This document shows, in pieces, positions 10,901-22,446 of a stretch of DNA of 64,000 nucleotides. The DNA comes from Sclerotinia nivalis (taxonomy: Eukaryota; Ascomycota; Leotiomycetes; Helotiales; Sclerotiniaceae). Location of the stretch: the NCBI GenBank assembly GCA_029531795.1, contig JAPEIS010000006.1, positions 2,542,001 through 2,606,000 on the forward strand, read 5' to 3'. The notes beneath the pieces are model-generated. The model made no database searches. It saw only the letters and a list, made by a program, of their open reading frames with translations, and was not told where the DNA came from. Numbering within the stretch: position 1 is the stretch's first letter; each line of letters opens with the position of its first letter. The position numbers were made by a program, and so were the translations under genes.

Positions 10901-13892
10901 AGTTGACAATATCTCCATCAGCGTTGCGAGGGATATTGTCAAGTGATGAGCCCTCTTTTTCTTCTGCCGATGTCGTGCGAGAAGCAGGTGCTAGATTAAC
11001 AACAACATCCTGGAAACCTAATCTCCAAGCACGAGTGTAGTCTTGATAAGTTCTATGGGCTCTCTGAAGCCAGACTATAAGAGCATCTGGATCCTCAAGT
11101 GGTATGCGTTTGTGTAAACTCTTCAGACGCTCGAGAGCAACACCCATGTCAACAATTGGTTTGGTGAGGAATGTTTCATTCATGTCTGTAGCGTCGGGGT
11201 TGAAAAGGCCAGCAGCAATGGCCGAATCTGATTTGGAGAGAACGCAAGTGAGAAGCACCGGGATCACCCCATCAACCAACGTTTTCAACTCTCTCATATA
11301 TTTTACCTCATCACCTGCCAATTCACGCATCAAATCCCGTTCAGTAGCAGTCTCTAAATTACTTCGAGCGGTACGCACACTTCGAGCTGATCTGATACTT
11401 CTTGTTCGGCTAGTTGATGGTGCATCAGGCAAGGATAGCATAGATACTAGGTCAGAATGTTTCGTAAGTCTTCTTTTAAGTCCAGATCTATTGCTCCTCC
11501 TGCGTGAAACGTTGGAGTCGGACCGCCCGGTCTGGGTAGTAGCTTGTGTAAGAGTAGTTTTAGTAAGATTGGATGAAGTGTCTATAGACGAAAGGGTGCT
11601 GAAGGTTTCAACAGATGCAATTGTTGATAAGTGATGGTCGCCAGAGTGCCCACTCCTTCTCTTTCTTCTCGGCCTGTCTGAGATATCTCGATGGTGGCTT
11701 GGCACTTCAAGATGTGTACCAGATGAACGACTGCGTCGAGAATTATTATTTTCGGGTGTCTTTAACCCACGATCCGAATTTTTAAAGTCGTCTAAATCAT
11801 AGTTTCCATTTTCTTGGTCGTAACCATCATCTTCTGGGTCTAGAATATCCTCAAATGTAGATTCACCTCGAAATGCACCCAGCAAAGCATCCTTCAGAGG
11901 TGATTTACGGGCAGACCTGACTACGGGAGGAGAGGCTGCACGTAAAGCTGGGCTTCTTCGGAGTCCAGCTGCGGGTGGAGTGGGAGGCTTTTTGAATTCA
12001 ATCGGATCATCCAAAACACGCCCCAGAGGTGACCTATCGTTATTACTTCTGAAGCTGTTATCTGAAGCCTTTCGCACACGTTTTTGTCTACTCCCGGCTC
12101 CTTTACGTTCCTCTTCAAGTGATTGTTTCAGATCCTGGTCAGTTTTGGAAGCATGCTTCTCATTATTATCATCGCCTTTCGTAGATTCTTCTGGCAACTT
12201 TGGAGTTGGAATAGGATTTGGCACGTCAAGAAAAGGATCTGTGGTATTATTGAGCCAAGACTCAATTGTTGGAGGCTGATTGACACCACCTCTTGGAGGC
12301 ATTTCAGGAGTATCATGTGTATCATGTATAATCTTCTTCCCTTCATTGTAGACGCGTTTGAGGACTTTTGGTACTAGATGACTAGGATTCCTCTGGGGTT
12401 TAGGTTTATTACCAGTGTTGCCAGCCTCGGCACCAATAGGCAGATCCAAGGTACTAAAAGCAGAGTCGCCAAAGGGAATCTCATTCACGGACGGGGGAGG
12501 CGAATGGGGTTTTCTTGTATGTTTTCTGGAGCTTGGAGAACGACGAGTAGGGGTCTGCGCACTCACATCGTCGAGTTCGCCATCAGACTGGTCGCCCGTA
12601 CCTTTTCTTTCGGTCTCTTTTGCTGGCTTATGATGCTTCTCTGATGACTTACGTTTATGAAGCGAATGCTCATCTGAAGTTTCTGGTTTCAGAGACGCTT
12701 GCTTGTCCTCCTTATGAACAGGTATTGGCTTTAAGCTAATACCATCGAGAAATGGGTTACCTCCGGAGCTCTGTTTCTTGACCTCCGCAGTTCTCCATCT
12801 CGCCTGAACAGGCTTTACTCGAGTGCCATCTTCCCATCGGCCATTCGGCCCCCATGGTTTGACTCGAATACCGTCGTTAGCCGGAGTTCTGGATGATTCT
12901 GATTTAGGGGTCTGTTTTCCTTTCGATGAACTAACGAGGCTCTCCTTAGATCCGTTGTTCGAAGCCTTTCGTGAGCTTGGGCTGCTCCTCGGCTCGATTA
13001 TTAATCCGTTTTTCGAAGGTTTCTGGTTTGGCTCCTCCTCAATTTCAACTATAATCTCCCCTAAGGACTTGGCCCTCATTTTCCCTTTATTTCCCAAACG
13101 ACTTTCCGGCTGTGGAGTCTTGCTTGCTCGGGAAGTAGATTGAGCCCCTCCATGGCTCTTCGCCTCAGCCTCCGTACGCTTAACCCAATCGGCGATTTTA
13201 CTTTCCAACTTAGGATTGGCAGCCGTTTGCTTGAGAAAGTCCTTAGGTATAGCACGCGTCGTCACTTTGATTTCTCTTTTCTTCGGAGAGGTCTTGTTCT
13301 TATTTATCACCCAATGATCATCGCTTATAACCCTTTTGCGAGGCGCACTCTTACTCCTTACTTCTGCAGCCCAACTTTCAGGATCCCTACTTTTCCGTCG
13401 TCCAGGTCGGGTATTCTGATTCCTGACATGGAGCCTATTGTCCTCGGTTACAACACTGGGCCCAACAACACTCTCCTCCTCCACTTCTACTATTATCTCA
13501 TCCAGCTCAGACTCTGGATCATCGGCCTCTTCAACGACAGCTGCTGCACTAGCCTTTTGCCATTGCTTAACCCGATCATGTACCCCTCCCGGCTTTTGAA
13601 TCCTATTTACAGTGCTTTCGCGCATCTCGGCCTTGACTGCATCGAGACTTCTCCGTCTTTGGCGACTTGGTGTTGGTCTGCCCAGCAGGAAATCACTGAG
13701 CAATGTCGGCTCCGCTTTCTTCGACAGTGGTCGCTTGTGTATTGGTACGCTGGCGGGAGTCCGTGGCTTAACGCCCGGCTGTCGATTAGATGTGCCATTG
13801 GGAGTATTTTTGGGAAATGTCCTCTGAGGGGCAGTCGGGGTCTTTGGTTTGGCCGGTGCTATCTCATCCGTTTCGGGTTCGGGGGAAGGCAT
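7924..13892 (-). CDS. Rho guanine nucleotide exchange factor (DH domain), ~1965 aa
   Basis: Two exons on the minus strand: 10821-13892 and 7924-10749. The 71-nt intron at 10750-10820 (GTTTGT...TATAG) joins LAKLTK to GLDKLNHSEL in frame. Residues 1 to ~835 are Ser/Pro/Lys/Arg-rich and look disordered. A DH-type RhoGEF domain spans ~840-1065, beginning near ERDLMRELAGDEVKYMREL and crossing the intron. A PH-like beta-rich region follows at about 1075-1200. A long acidic, Ser-rich linker comes next, and the last ~150 residues are again ordered. By family, DH domains catalyse GDP release from Rho-family GTPases, so a role in polarity or septation at the cortex is likely. Length and DH type resemble fungal Bud3-like or uncharacterised RhoGEFs; which one is uncertain. 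The start at 13892 is the first Met of the long open frame. Confidence 0.8.
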
Positions 13893-15265
13893 GGTCTAAT
13901 ATGTCCCATAGTGTCAGTGGCTCCCTCGCAGCCTCAGTAATGAAATGTGTTGCGCAAAAATGATTTATGAAGCAAGAGTCCTATTAGGAAAGAATGTTAG
14001 ATGCGCACCTTGATTAAGACCAATTCCCAACTTTAACATGCGGCGACTCAAAAGGTTGGATATTGTATTACACCATCGAAGCAAGTTTCTGTATTGGCAT
14101 ACATAAAGGCTGTTGTCGAATTGTTACTTATGCGCCGATGTTCATTTCCTTATCCTGAATGGCAGAACGGGACTTTCCAAGAATTCAAATGACAATTGGG
14201 TATTGAAATGTGCTGTCAGTTGATAGGGCAACCTGAGCGATAAAGACGAAAATGAATGTCGCAATTCGATGTCAATTGATGTGGAGATCAACTGGGGGAT
14301 TAAGAAACGTAGCAATATAATATTAGACTTGATGTTCTCTTTTGTTCATATCTTACAATGAGATTGTGAGATTGTTTGCATTATGGATCAAAAGTAATTT
14401 GTGTGAAGCGTGTACTCCGTTTTCCGTTTTCCCGCACGGTTATGTTATTGTTTACTTCGGTTCTTGATCTTCAATTGTATGTATGGCTGAAGCTTGTGGT
14501 TTGTTGATGAGAACCTAGTAGTGCCGGTGCAAGGATGCGGGCAACCTTCATTGTTATCTTCCGAAGGTGCAGCTGGAGTAAAATGAGAGAAGATAAAAAG
14601 AGATGGGTGCAGTGATCCACAAGCTGAATAGAGAATTATTGCTTCGAAATGTTTCCTCTTTTCCAAGGTTCGTCAACTAATAACTCATGAAACTCTAGGT
14701 AAGGCTATAATCCGGATGGTTAATGGTTCGATATACGGAGTCAATAAACAGATTGTATAGCAGGAAGGGATCCAACATCAATGCCCAATGCCCAATGCCC
14801 ACCAAAAATGAAGCCTGGAGGGCGAAGCGCCCGCGTAAGAATGTTACAGTAGTAGATAGTGAAAATGTTAAAAGCAGGTACAGGATGTGTGTGACAAGTG
14901 TGATGAACAAGCTTCTGTGGATAGAATGATGAAATAGAGAGCATCTGGTAACAATGGCATGGCGGCAATAAGGGATAACCAAACTAGGTACAGTGAATGA
15001 ATGGCTTAGAATGAGGATTATGAAGATTGCGAATCTAGATTCGAGTGATGTTTATTCTTCCAAGGTAAGATTAGGTAATGGGAGATTAACCTCCAAGCTT
15101 CCCGCTTCCCACGCTTCCCACGCTTCCTACATCTTGTGTCTGTTTTTAGCTCAAAAAACAAGCTTTAATCGGATCATCTATTCTCCCGACCCCTGTCAAA
15201 TATTTATTATTCATCCCCCTCTCCAAATATCCCACCTATCGAACCTTGAAATCCCATACTCAATC
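13893..15265. other. Divergent promoter region, RhoGEF / dynactin p62
   Basis: 1.4 kb between two divergently transcribed genes, so it must hold both promoters and 5' leaders. A short GC-rich hairpin (GGGCG AAG CGCCC) lies at 14820-14832. An in-frame upstream ATG at 14993 precedes the p62 start, but the intervening residues show no similarity to the family. No gene is supported. Confidence 0.5.
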
Positions 15266-17109
15266 ATGTCGACATTCAAGCCATACACATATTTTCAATG
15301 TCCTTGTTCCGATACATCCATTCTTGCAAACTCATCTACGCCCCCAGGATCTCCAACTCTTGAAGAAGAACGGACATTTGATCCAAGAGCTCCACGCGCG
15401 AACTATAGCTTATATCCACTAGAACATCTTCTGTATTGTGAGGATTGTCATCAAATTCGATGTTCGAGATGTGTTTTAGATGAGATAGTTACGTGGTATT
15501 GTCCGAGCTGTTTATTTGAGGTACCGAGTAGTACGGTGAAGAGTGAGGGTAATAGGTATACATGCCCCTACTATTTTTATTTCCTTGTCAATTTCCTGAA
15601 ACAGACCTAGATGCTAACCTTGTACCACAAACTACCAGATGCACAAGATCATGTTTTCAGTGCCCAATATGTATTTCACCTCTCTCAGTAAACGAAGCGC
15701 CAATTGGCGAACAGTACAATATTCCTATACCATCTCCGACAGCACCCTACATCCTCCATTGCGCATACTGCATGTGGAGCTCGACCGAAATTGGCATACG
15801 ATTTGAGAAACCAAACTCCGTATACTCACAATTATCCAAGATAAAGAATGGTGGTGATTCATTGATAAGTGCAAAAGAACGTCGTCGAGATAGAGAGGAA
15901 AGGCGGACATCTTTGGCTACAGAAACGATCCTGGAAGAGGCGGACGAGGTCACAGAAAAGCACTTGGACCCGAACGAGAAACTCGACATAGAAGGTCAAT
16001 ATGCGAACCTAAGGTCCTTCTACCAGGATCAATTGGCAGATTCAAATCCAAGTAGTGCGCTAGGATTTTCGAATGATTATGGATACGGATCACCGGGAGC
16101 ATTAACCAGAATAATGGGTCTCTACACAGGTGGAAGTTTTGGCGACAGAAAAGCGAGATCCAAAGCTGCGAGCATACGAGAAGCAATTGATTCATCTGAA
16201 GGCCTTCAAGTCTACGATTCCGAAGCCGAATCCATAGCCGTCTCACAACTTCTCAAAGAAGGTTGGGAAGGTACAATTACAACTGAGCAGAGAACAAGCC
16301 AGACATCCCCTTCAACGCGATTCCTCGACTCCCTCCGTCCAATTCCCTGCCTCCTCCGCACCAAACGTTCCAAACGTTGCCGCACCTGCCGTCACATCCT
16401 CTCCAAACCCGAATCGAAAGTCCCAACCACACGCTTCCGCATTCGCCTCGTAGCCCTATCCTATGTCCCCTCCATAAGCCTCTCCCCTCTCCAACCCACT
16501 CCCGCCCCTACTCCTGCACCCGCTTCGATAATCCTCACGCCCCTGAAACCAACTCAATTCCTCCTAACCTTCAAAAACCCCCTCTTCGAACCCATCAAAA
16601 TATCCCTCGCAACAAAAGGCCTCACCACTGACCGCCACGCCTCGAAAGTTATCCTTCTCTGTCCCCAATTCGACGTCGGAGCCAACACAGACATGTGGGA
16701 CGAAGCCCTCCAAGATTCCTCTTCGTCAACCCATGACCGCAAACACTCAACCGCCACCCACAGCAGCATGCAAAGCCTCGACCTCACCAACGAAGCGCAC
16801 GGTAAACCCTGGGACAAAGGCCGCAACTGGACAAGCGTAGTTGTCGAAGTCACACCGGGGAAACTCAAAACAAAATTACCCGGTTTAGAACAACAGAGGA
16901 GATTAGAAGAAGAGGTGCAGAAGGAAAGAGTAGAAGAAGATGCAGATGTGTGTGAGATTGCCCTGTTTGTGAGAGTAGAGTGGGAAGCGGATACAGCGGG
17001 TGATGGGGATGGAACGGGGAAATTGGGGGGTTTGGGCGATAGGGATGCGAGGGAAAAGAGGGAGTTGGCTTATTGGTGTGTGGTGGGCGTGGGGAGGATT
17101 GGTAAATAG
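15266..17109 (+). CDS. DCTN4: Dynactin subunit p62 (DCTN4 / ropy-2 family)
   Basis: Two exons, 15266-15555 and 15639-17109, with an 83-nt intron (GTATAC...ACCAG), give 586 residues. Near the N-terminus are the paired cysteines of the family: C12 and C14, then C58, C61, C66, C69, C79 and C82 within YCEDCHQIRCSRC and YCPSC. After the splice come C98, C102, C105 and C108 in FQCPIC. These form the RING-like metal-binding region of p62. The spliced junction SEGNR-CTRSC restores the family sequence, whereas reading through the intron breaks it. p62 sits at the pointed end of the dynactin Arp1 filament and supports dynein cargo transport and nuclear distribution in hyphae. A coiled, charged middle and a Pro-rich segment precede a C-terminal beta-rich domain. 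The start at 15266 fits the family N-terminus. Confidence 0.93.
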
Positions 17110-17919
17110 AGGGAGGGGAGGTAACATGCTGACGGGGAGAAAGAGGACTAGAGGGTAAAAGGGCTCTTTTGTATGAAATCTTTTGTATGAGCATGCCAGT
17201 ATCGATGTTTCAACATCAAATATCCCAACGAACTAACCCAGGGATGGATATACGACTTCATCTAACTCGCTGAGATGTGTTGGAATAGACGAGTCCGAAG
17301 CCATGGGCACCTCTGGAGGAGGATGCGAGCTAGCGCCTGGATGTCGATTGAGCTTAAGCCTCAAAGGAGATGGAAGACCATTAATCGATATTGATATCGA
17401 GAAGGGGAATTATATACCCGAATTAACCGATAACCCTACCATTCAAATTTGATCTAGCCGGCCAACCAGAACATAGATAGAAATAGAAATAAAAGAAATA
17501 TGATACCTACCACAATCTAAACGGACACATCACACCACATCACATCTACTGCACACAAAATATGTGAACATAAAATCTTAGGCAAATTTTTACTTTCTTA
17601 TTTTTCTCCTCTTATTCTCATTCTCTTAACAACCGACTGACTGAGTAATGCGATGAAGAATGAAGACCTGGACGCCAGGACCTGAATGTACACCTAATAG
17701 AAAAAAGTACTAAAGACGAGAAATAAAACAACCTTCCATAACCCAACAAGAGAGAATCCGTAGTAATTTGTGATGAGGCATGCCAAAGAAGCGGGTATTC
17801 AGAATTTTCGATTTACAATATTCGAAAAGTAAACTTCGATTGAGTTTATACTGAAGTGCGACTTGATGTGCGAGTAGTATGGTGGTAAAATAGACGAGGG
17901 AAGGGGCTGATTAGGAGGT
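17110..17919. other. Convergent 3' intergenic region
   Basis: About 0.8 kb between the 3' ends of p62 (+) and fibrillarin (-). It should contain both 3' UTRs. No open frame or RNA gene is supported. Confidence 0.55.
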
Positions 17920-19113
17920 TTACAAGGATCGAACGTAACGTCCAGATACCATGCAATGATCTCTCTCGAAAGGTTCTAAAATAAATTGTGGTAAGTTTCT
18001 GGAATAATAAGTGGATTGATTGGAGGGAAAGCTTACCTAAAGTCAATTGTTCCAAAGGCTTGATTCTCTCCTCTCTCAACTTTTGAACTTCTCTGGCGAA
18101 AACAGCTTCTGGTGCAGCGGTAGAGTCGATACAAGATGCCTTGATGGAAACCAAGATACCACCACCAACCTTCAAGAACAAATGGGCGTTCAAACCAACA
18201 ATACGGGCTTGATCAGGTTGTGCAACATCAGCGAAGATAACGTCGACCATGGAGACCAACATTCTGTATTTAAGTGGGTGACGAGCGTCCTCAATAATTG
18301 GGATGACGTTTGTGCGGTGGGTAGCCATGTTGATAAGATCACGGCCAGATCTGTGGGAGAATTCAACGGCGAAAACAGTTCCGGTAGGTCCAACGATATC
18401 AGCAACGTGGGAAACTGAAGTTCCAGAAGCGGAGCCAAGGTAAAGGACCTTAGCACCAGGCTTGATGAAAATCTCATCCATACCACCGAGAACACCTGCG
18501 GCAATCTTACTTCTGAAAGGATTCCAGACACGGTATTCGACCTTGGTGGTGCTTGGGGTACCATCTTCGTTGGCTGGGCCGGCGTTCTCGACACTGATGC
18601 GCTTCTCGCCGTATACGGATTCACCTGGGCTAAGGTTCTTGGTGACCAACATATCTTCCTTACCACGAGCAACGAAAATCCCTTCATGACGATGGGGCTC
18701 CTGGAACAAGTTGTTAGAACTCATTTAAAAGCCATTGATTGAAGTTCATATACTCACGACAATGGTCTTAGCACCACCTCTGGCTCCACCAGCACCTCCG
18801 CGTCCTCTTGGGGCACCACGTCCTCCACGGGGAGCTCCTCTTCCACCACCACGGCCGCCTCCACGTCCTCCACGGTCTCCACCACCTTCTTAAAAAGTTA
18901 GCAAGTTTAATTCTAAGCATTGGCGCATGCGCATTGAACCATTGAGATTAAAATCGCAATGAAAGTATAAAAATACGAACCTCTACCACCACCTCTTCCT
19001 CCAAAGCCTCCGCGACCACCACGATCACCACGATCACCACCTCTTCCCCCGCCGAAACCTCCACGTCCACCACGGTCGCCGCCACGAGCGCCTCCTCTTG
19101 GTGTGTATGCCAT
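17920..19113 (-). CDS. NOP1: Fibrillarin (box C/D snoRNP 2'-O-methyltransferase)
   Basis: Four exons on the minus strand: 18981-19113, 18758-18885 (or 18888), 18037-18700 and 17920-17975, giving 326 residues. Residues 1 to ~83 form a Gly/Arg-rich GAR domain (repeats of RGG, FGG and GDRGG), interrupted by intron 1. The methyltransferase core begins at [20 protein letters not shown]. It contains the SAM-binding segment [15 protein letters not shown] (~172-186) and the catalytic-region motif [12 protein letters not shown] (~240-251). The last short exon supplies [18 protein letters not shown], the typical fungal end; without that splice the C-terminus is nonsense. Fibrillarin methylates rRNA riboses in the nucleolus, guided by box C/D snoRNAs, with Nop56/Nop58 and Snu13. 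Intron 1 ends in a tandem acceptor that could add or drop one residue. Confidence 0.96.
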
Positions 19114-20910
19114 TTCTGCTTTAGAGTCTAGGGATTGGATGTGCAGAAAAAAAAAGTAATGAGGCCGAAAAGATACTTGTCGGACGATTCGAGATATTGG
19201 GCGACGGGTCAATTGGATGTGATATTTTTCTGGAGATGAAATTTTGGGAATTTTTTTTTACGCGAAAGGTCCAAGCTCCCAAATGCTGTCACGTGCGTGG
19301 CTGGGCTTGATGCACAAGAGAGTTTTGGGACTTATCGTTGGTTCACTCATTGGTGGGATTGAGAAGTTTTATTGTTGATAAGAAAAATGTATCATGAAAA
19401 TGTTGAAAATCGCATCATGAATATTTCATGCGGAATTTGGATGGCTTCCAGAATTCATCTTTTCTTTTCTACCAGACCCAAAAAGCTTTCATCACTAAGA
19501 CTACAAACCGTGGTATTTTACCCACTCTGTATATAAGCTTATGGGTAGCTCATGAGGTGTCGCAGGGAGTTTTTTGTACCTCACCGGGGCTGATTTTTAG
19601 CTCTCCTGGAGCAGTCCCGTCGCCTTACATCTATCTCTCTTTTCCCCCACCACCCCAAACAATTAAGAGACACTTTCGGAGGCGCTGGATGTATCTGATG
19701 TAAGATTGCTTATTGCATGTACTGAAAGGTTGTAAAGCCACACTGGCCGGAAGCATTGGCAAGAAGTGATTATGTGGAAATCTCCTATACACAACGATGC
19801 TTTTGAGTCGCAAGATCCTCGTGTTTCCGAAAGCCTAACATAATTATCCTGCTCAATGTGGCTTATGTTCGATATCATGTCACTACACCATCATTTCTCT
19901 GGAGAGCCAAAGGCACAGGATTTCATGGCAATCCCAAGTTTTGATCATCAATAAATCACATCAGCCAAGTCTCGACGGATGTCATTTTTGAACACAGATG
20001 AGATTTACAGGTCTGTAAATGTCATGATGTCGTTGTACAAGATCAGGGCTGAGCCAAGTGTTCTCTGTCTTTGGCTCTTAATAACATGAGACGATGTGTC
20101 GTGAAAATAAGCTACATGCACGGAATGTGTCTCTGAACCGAGCCTCAACTAGTAGTTCATTTTTGCCTATTCTATTTCGAATATATCCTCCTCACACTTC
20201 CAAACTTAAAATTCTTATCATATTGTGTTATGCATAACAATTTTGTGCTTATAAGACTATCTCTCACATTTATACTGCGATCAAACGAGCATTGTTTTGT
20301 CTGATCTCTAAACGAACAACCGAACAGGGGCTGGAGCATCCACACCTTGTCATATCTGATTACATCACGAAACCGGTACTCAGGTCATCGTGGTTGATTG
20401 AACAGATCTGCCTCAGATACCCCTTTTATTGAACCCCTCTGTCGTCTGGTGTTTTTTTCAGATGGTGTCGGTGGCTGGTTTCACCTGTCAAAAGCTCTTG
20501 GCTTTATTCCCAGTGACCGCATTCAGGACGGACTAACCTCGCCGCAGCATGGATTCGCGCTGGATGGAGTGCATTGAGGATTATTACACTCATACGAGCA
20601 GTAGGATTTCCTGATTCTATGAGCTTAATGTGATTAAAGATATCTTGGCCAAACTCTGAAGTACTCATTGTGCGGATGTGGATAATTCCGAAGGCTGGCT
20701 CCTAGTTATTACGAAGGAGGAAATTCTAGTATAATAGTCGCCGGATCACCATTGATGTGAGTCCTACATACGTTGCATATTTTGTCACTCATTCGCAAAC
20801 ATTCATTTTCTTCCCAATCCTTTCATCATTCTTTCGTTGAGCGCCCCAGAGGCTGCCGTATCGTTTTAGTAATATCAATATTTAATCATTCTTTACACAT
20901 CATATACGCC
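19114..20910. other. Divergent intergenic, fibrillarin / secreted protein
   Basis: 1.8 kb holding the fibrillarin promoter at its left end and the promoter of the secreted-protein gene at its right end. Short open frames (for example 19428-19703) lack coding character. No RNA gene was recognised. Confidence 0.5.
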
Positions 20911-21721
20911 ATGCATTTCAGCACAATGGCATCATTGGTTTTAAGCTTCGCTGCCTTGAGCATCGCAAGTGAGTATCAAAATATCTTACACTTTTAGCAC
21001 CCATAACAAAGTCCAGGCCCATATCCTCACCCAGTCCCGGAGACTGTCGAGAATATTGAAAGAGGCTTGGTGTATAACCCTAGAAGCTCGGAACATCGAG
21101 CGAACTCGAACAATGTGATCACTATCACGAAAACAAAAGAGGAGCAATTGACGGAAGTTTCACGAGGACGAGAAATACAGCTCACAAAGCTGGTTCAAGA
21201 GCGACTTGTCATCATTGATCGAACACAAATTGCTCGAGACAACGTTAGGAGAAATCATTTCAGAAATCTGAACTCGAAGCGGGTATGTTCTTCCATTGAA
21301 GTGGGACTAAAAAGCACTGAACTGATGTATTTCCCAGAACACTATTATCATCGTTGTCACCCAAATTGTCGATGCTCGGGACACATCAAGCAAAAACATT
21401 AGATATATGACATATCAAGTTCAGGCAGATAATCAAGCCCATGATATTCAATTCGTTATGGTGCATCAAGCTCAACAAATGACTATCAATGGTGCATCCC
21501 AAACAGGATCTTTACCTCAAGGCACTGGCTTTCCGGCTTCCTCTTCCGTTGAGACGTATGATCCCAATGCAGCACCATCGGTATCAAACGTTAGCCAAAT
21601 CTTACCGGTAAACGCAGCAGCTCCAAGTTTTGCGGGAGTAAAACAATTCAAAGATCCAGCGATGATTATCGAGGAGAACCAGATGGCGGTTGTGAATTTT
21701 GTGAGTGCCAGGGGATACTGA
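20911..21721 (+). CDS. Small secreted protein, cysteine-free, unknown function
   Basis: Three exons, 20911-20968, 21017-21282 and 21338-21721, give 235 residues. Introns have GTGAGT...CCAG and GTATGT...CCCAG borders and keep the frame. Residues 1-19 (MHFSTMASLVLSFAALSIA) form a signal peptide. The mature part starts near SPYPHPVPETVE. A charged, probably helical segment (ITITKTKEEQLTEVSRG...) is followed by a beta-like NTIIIVVTQIVDARD segment. The C-terminal ~80 residues are rich in Ala, Ser, Pro and Gln. I see no cysteine in the mature protein, unusual for a small fungal effector-like protein. I recognise no domain. It lies upstream of, and in the same direction as, another secreted-protein gene. 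The signal peptide and clean splicing make it a probable real gene. Confidence 0.72.
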
Positions 21722-22446
21722 TTTAGGGTTATCTATGTATCTCGGGTTAATGTTATGCTTCGTGACGGATGGCTATTGAGAGGGACGTTGCTACCCATAC
21801 ATATTTTGGTAGATCCATACTTGTGTGACGCATCGTCCCATTAAAGGGGGACTTGGTGGCTCAAATACTGAATTGTCGATTTTAGCGTAGAAATAACAAG
21901 GCATTGAAATATGTTAGTGCCATTCCTTGAGAACGGTTCCGTCTTAGCAGATGTCAAATGTTGACTACCGGCAGGATCGGTAGGTGAAGTGGTTTTGAGT
22001 TTGTCATTAGTCGGACTCGAGCGCTAGTGTAGCTACGCCTCTTGGCAAATAGGTACTTTGTTTACTCTACTAGGGCATGAACATCAAGGACATTAACAAC
22101 ACCAACAGCACTCTATCTTCAACTTTACGCAATTTTATCATTTAAATTAGACTTCCAGTTTCTATCCAATTCCTAGTGATGGATAGATCTTCCACTTGTC
22201 TATCTAGTGTGGTCTAGCCAAGTGGGGGATCTACACTAGTTTCTGCTCTCTTTGAAAATTGTATCAGTTATGACAACTGAAGGCTCGATTACATTTAGAG
22301 TCTCAATGACGATATAATACCCAGCTTAGTGGCTGGGCCGCCTGTACAGGTATATAATGTGCCTATTTCTTCACTTCAGCACTTTTCTTCCACAATTTTC
22401 TAACACATCTCAACTTCACATTTGCAACTTAGTTCGATAAAGAAAA
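21722..22446. other. Intergenic between two secreted-protein genes
   Basis: 0.7 kb with the 3' end of the first gene and the promoter of the second. No open frame is supported. Confidence 0.55.
22351..22358 (+). promoter_or_regulatory. TATA box of the 22447 gene
   Basis: TATATAAT lies 96 nt upstream of the ATG. It is followed by a pyrimidine- and CA-rich leader with several CAACTT/CACTTC-like sites typical of fungal transcription starts. This spacing would give a leader of about 50-60 nt. Confidence 0.6.

Noticed and set aside
11104..11634. 176-residue plus-strand open frame
   Set aside because: Antisense shadow of the RhoGEF DH-domain region.
13140..13940. 266-residue plus-strand open frame
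   Set aside because: It lies wholly antisense to the 5' part of the RhoGEF gene and shows no domain; it is a shadow of that gene's codon use.
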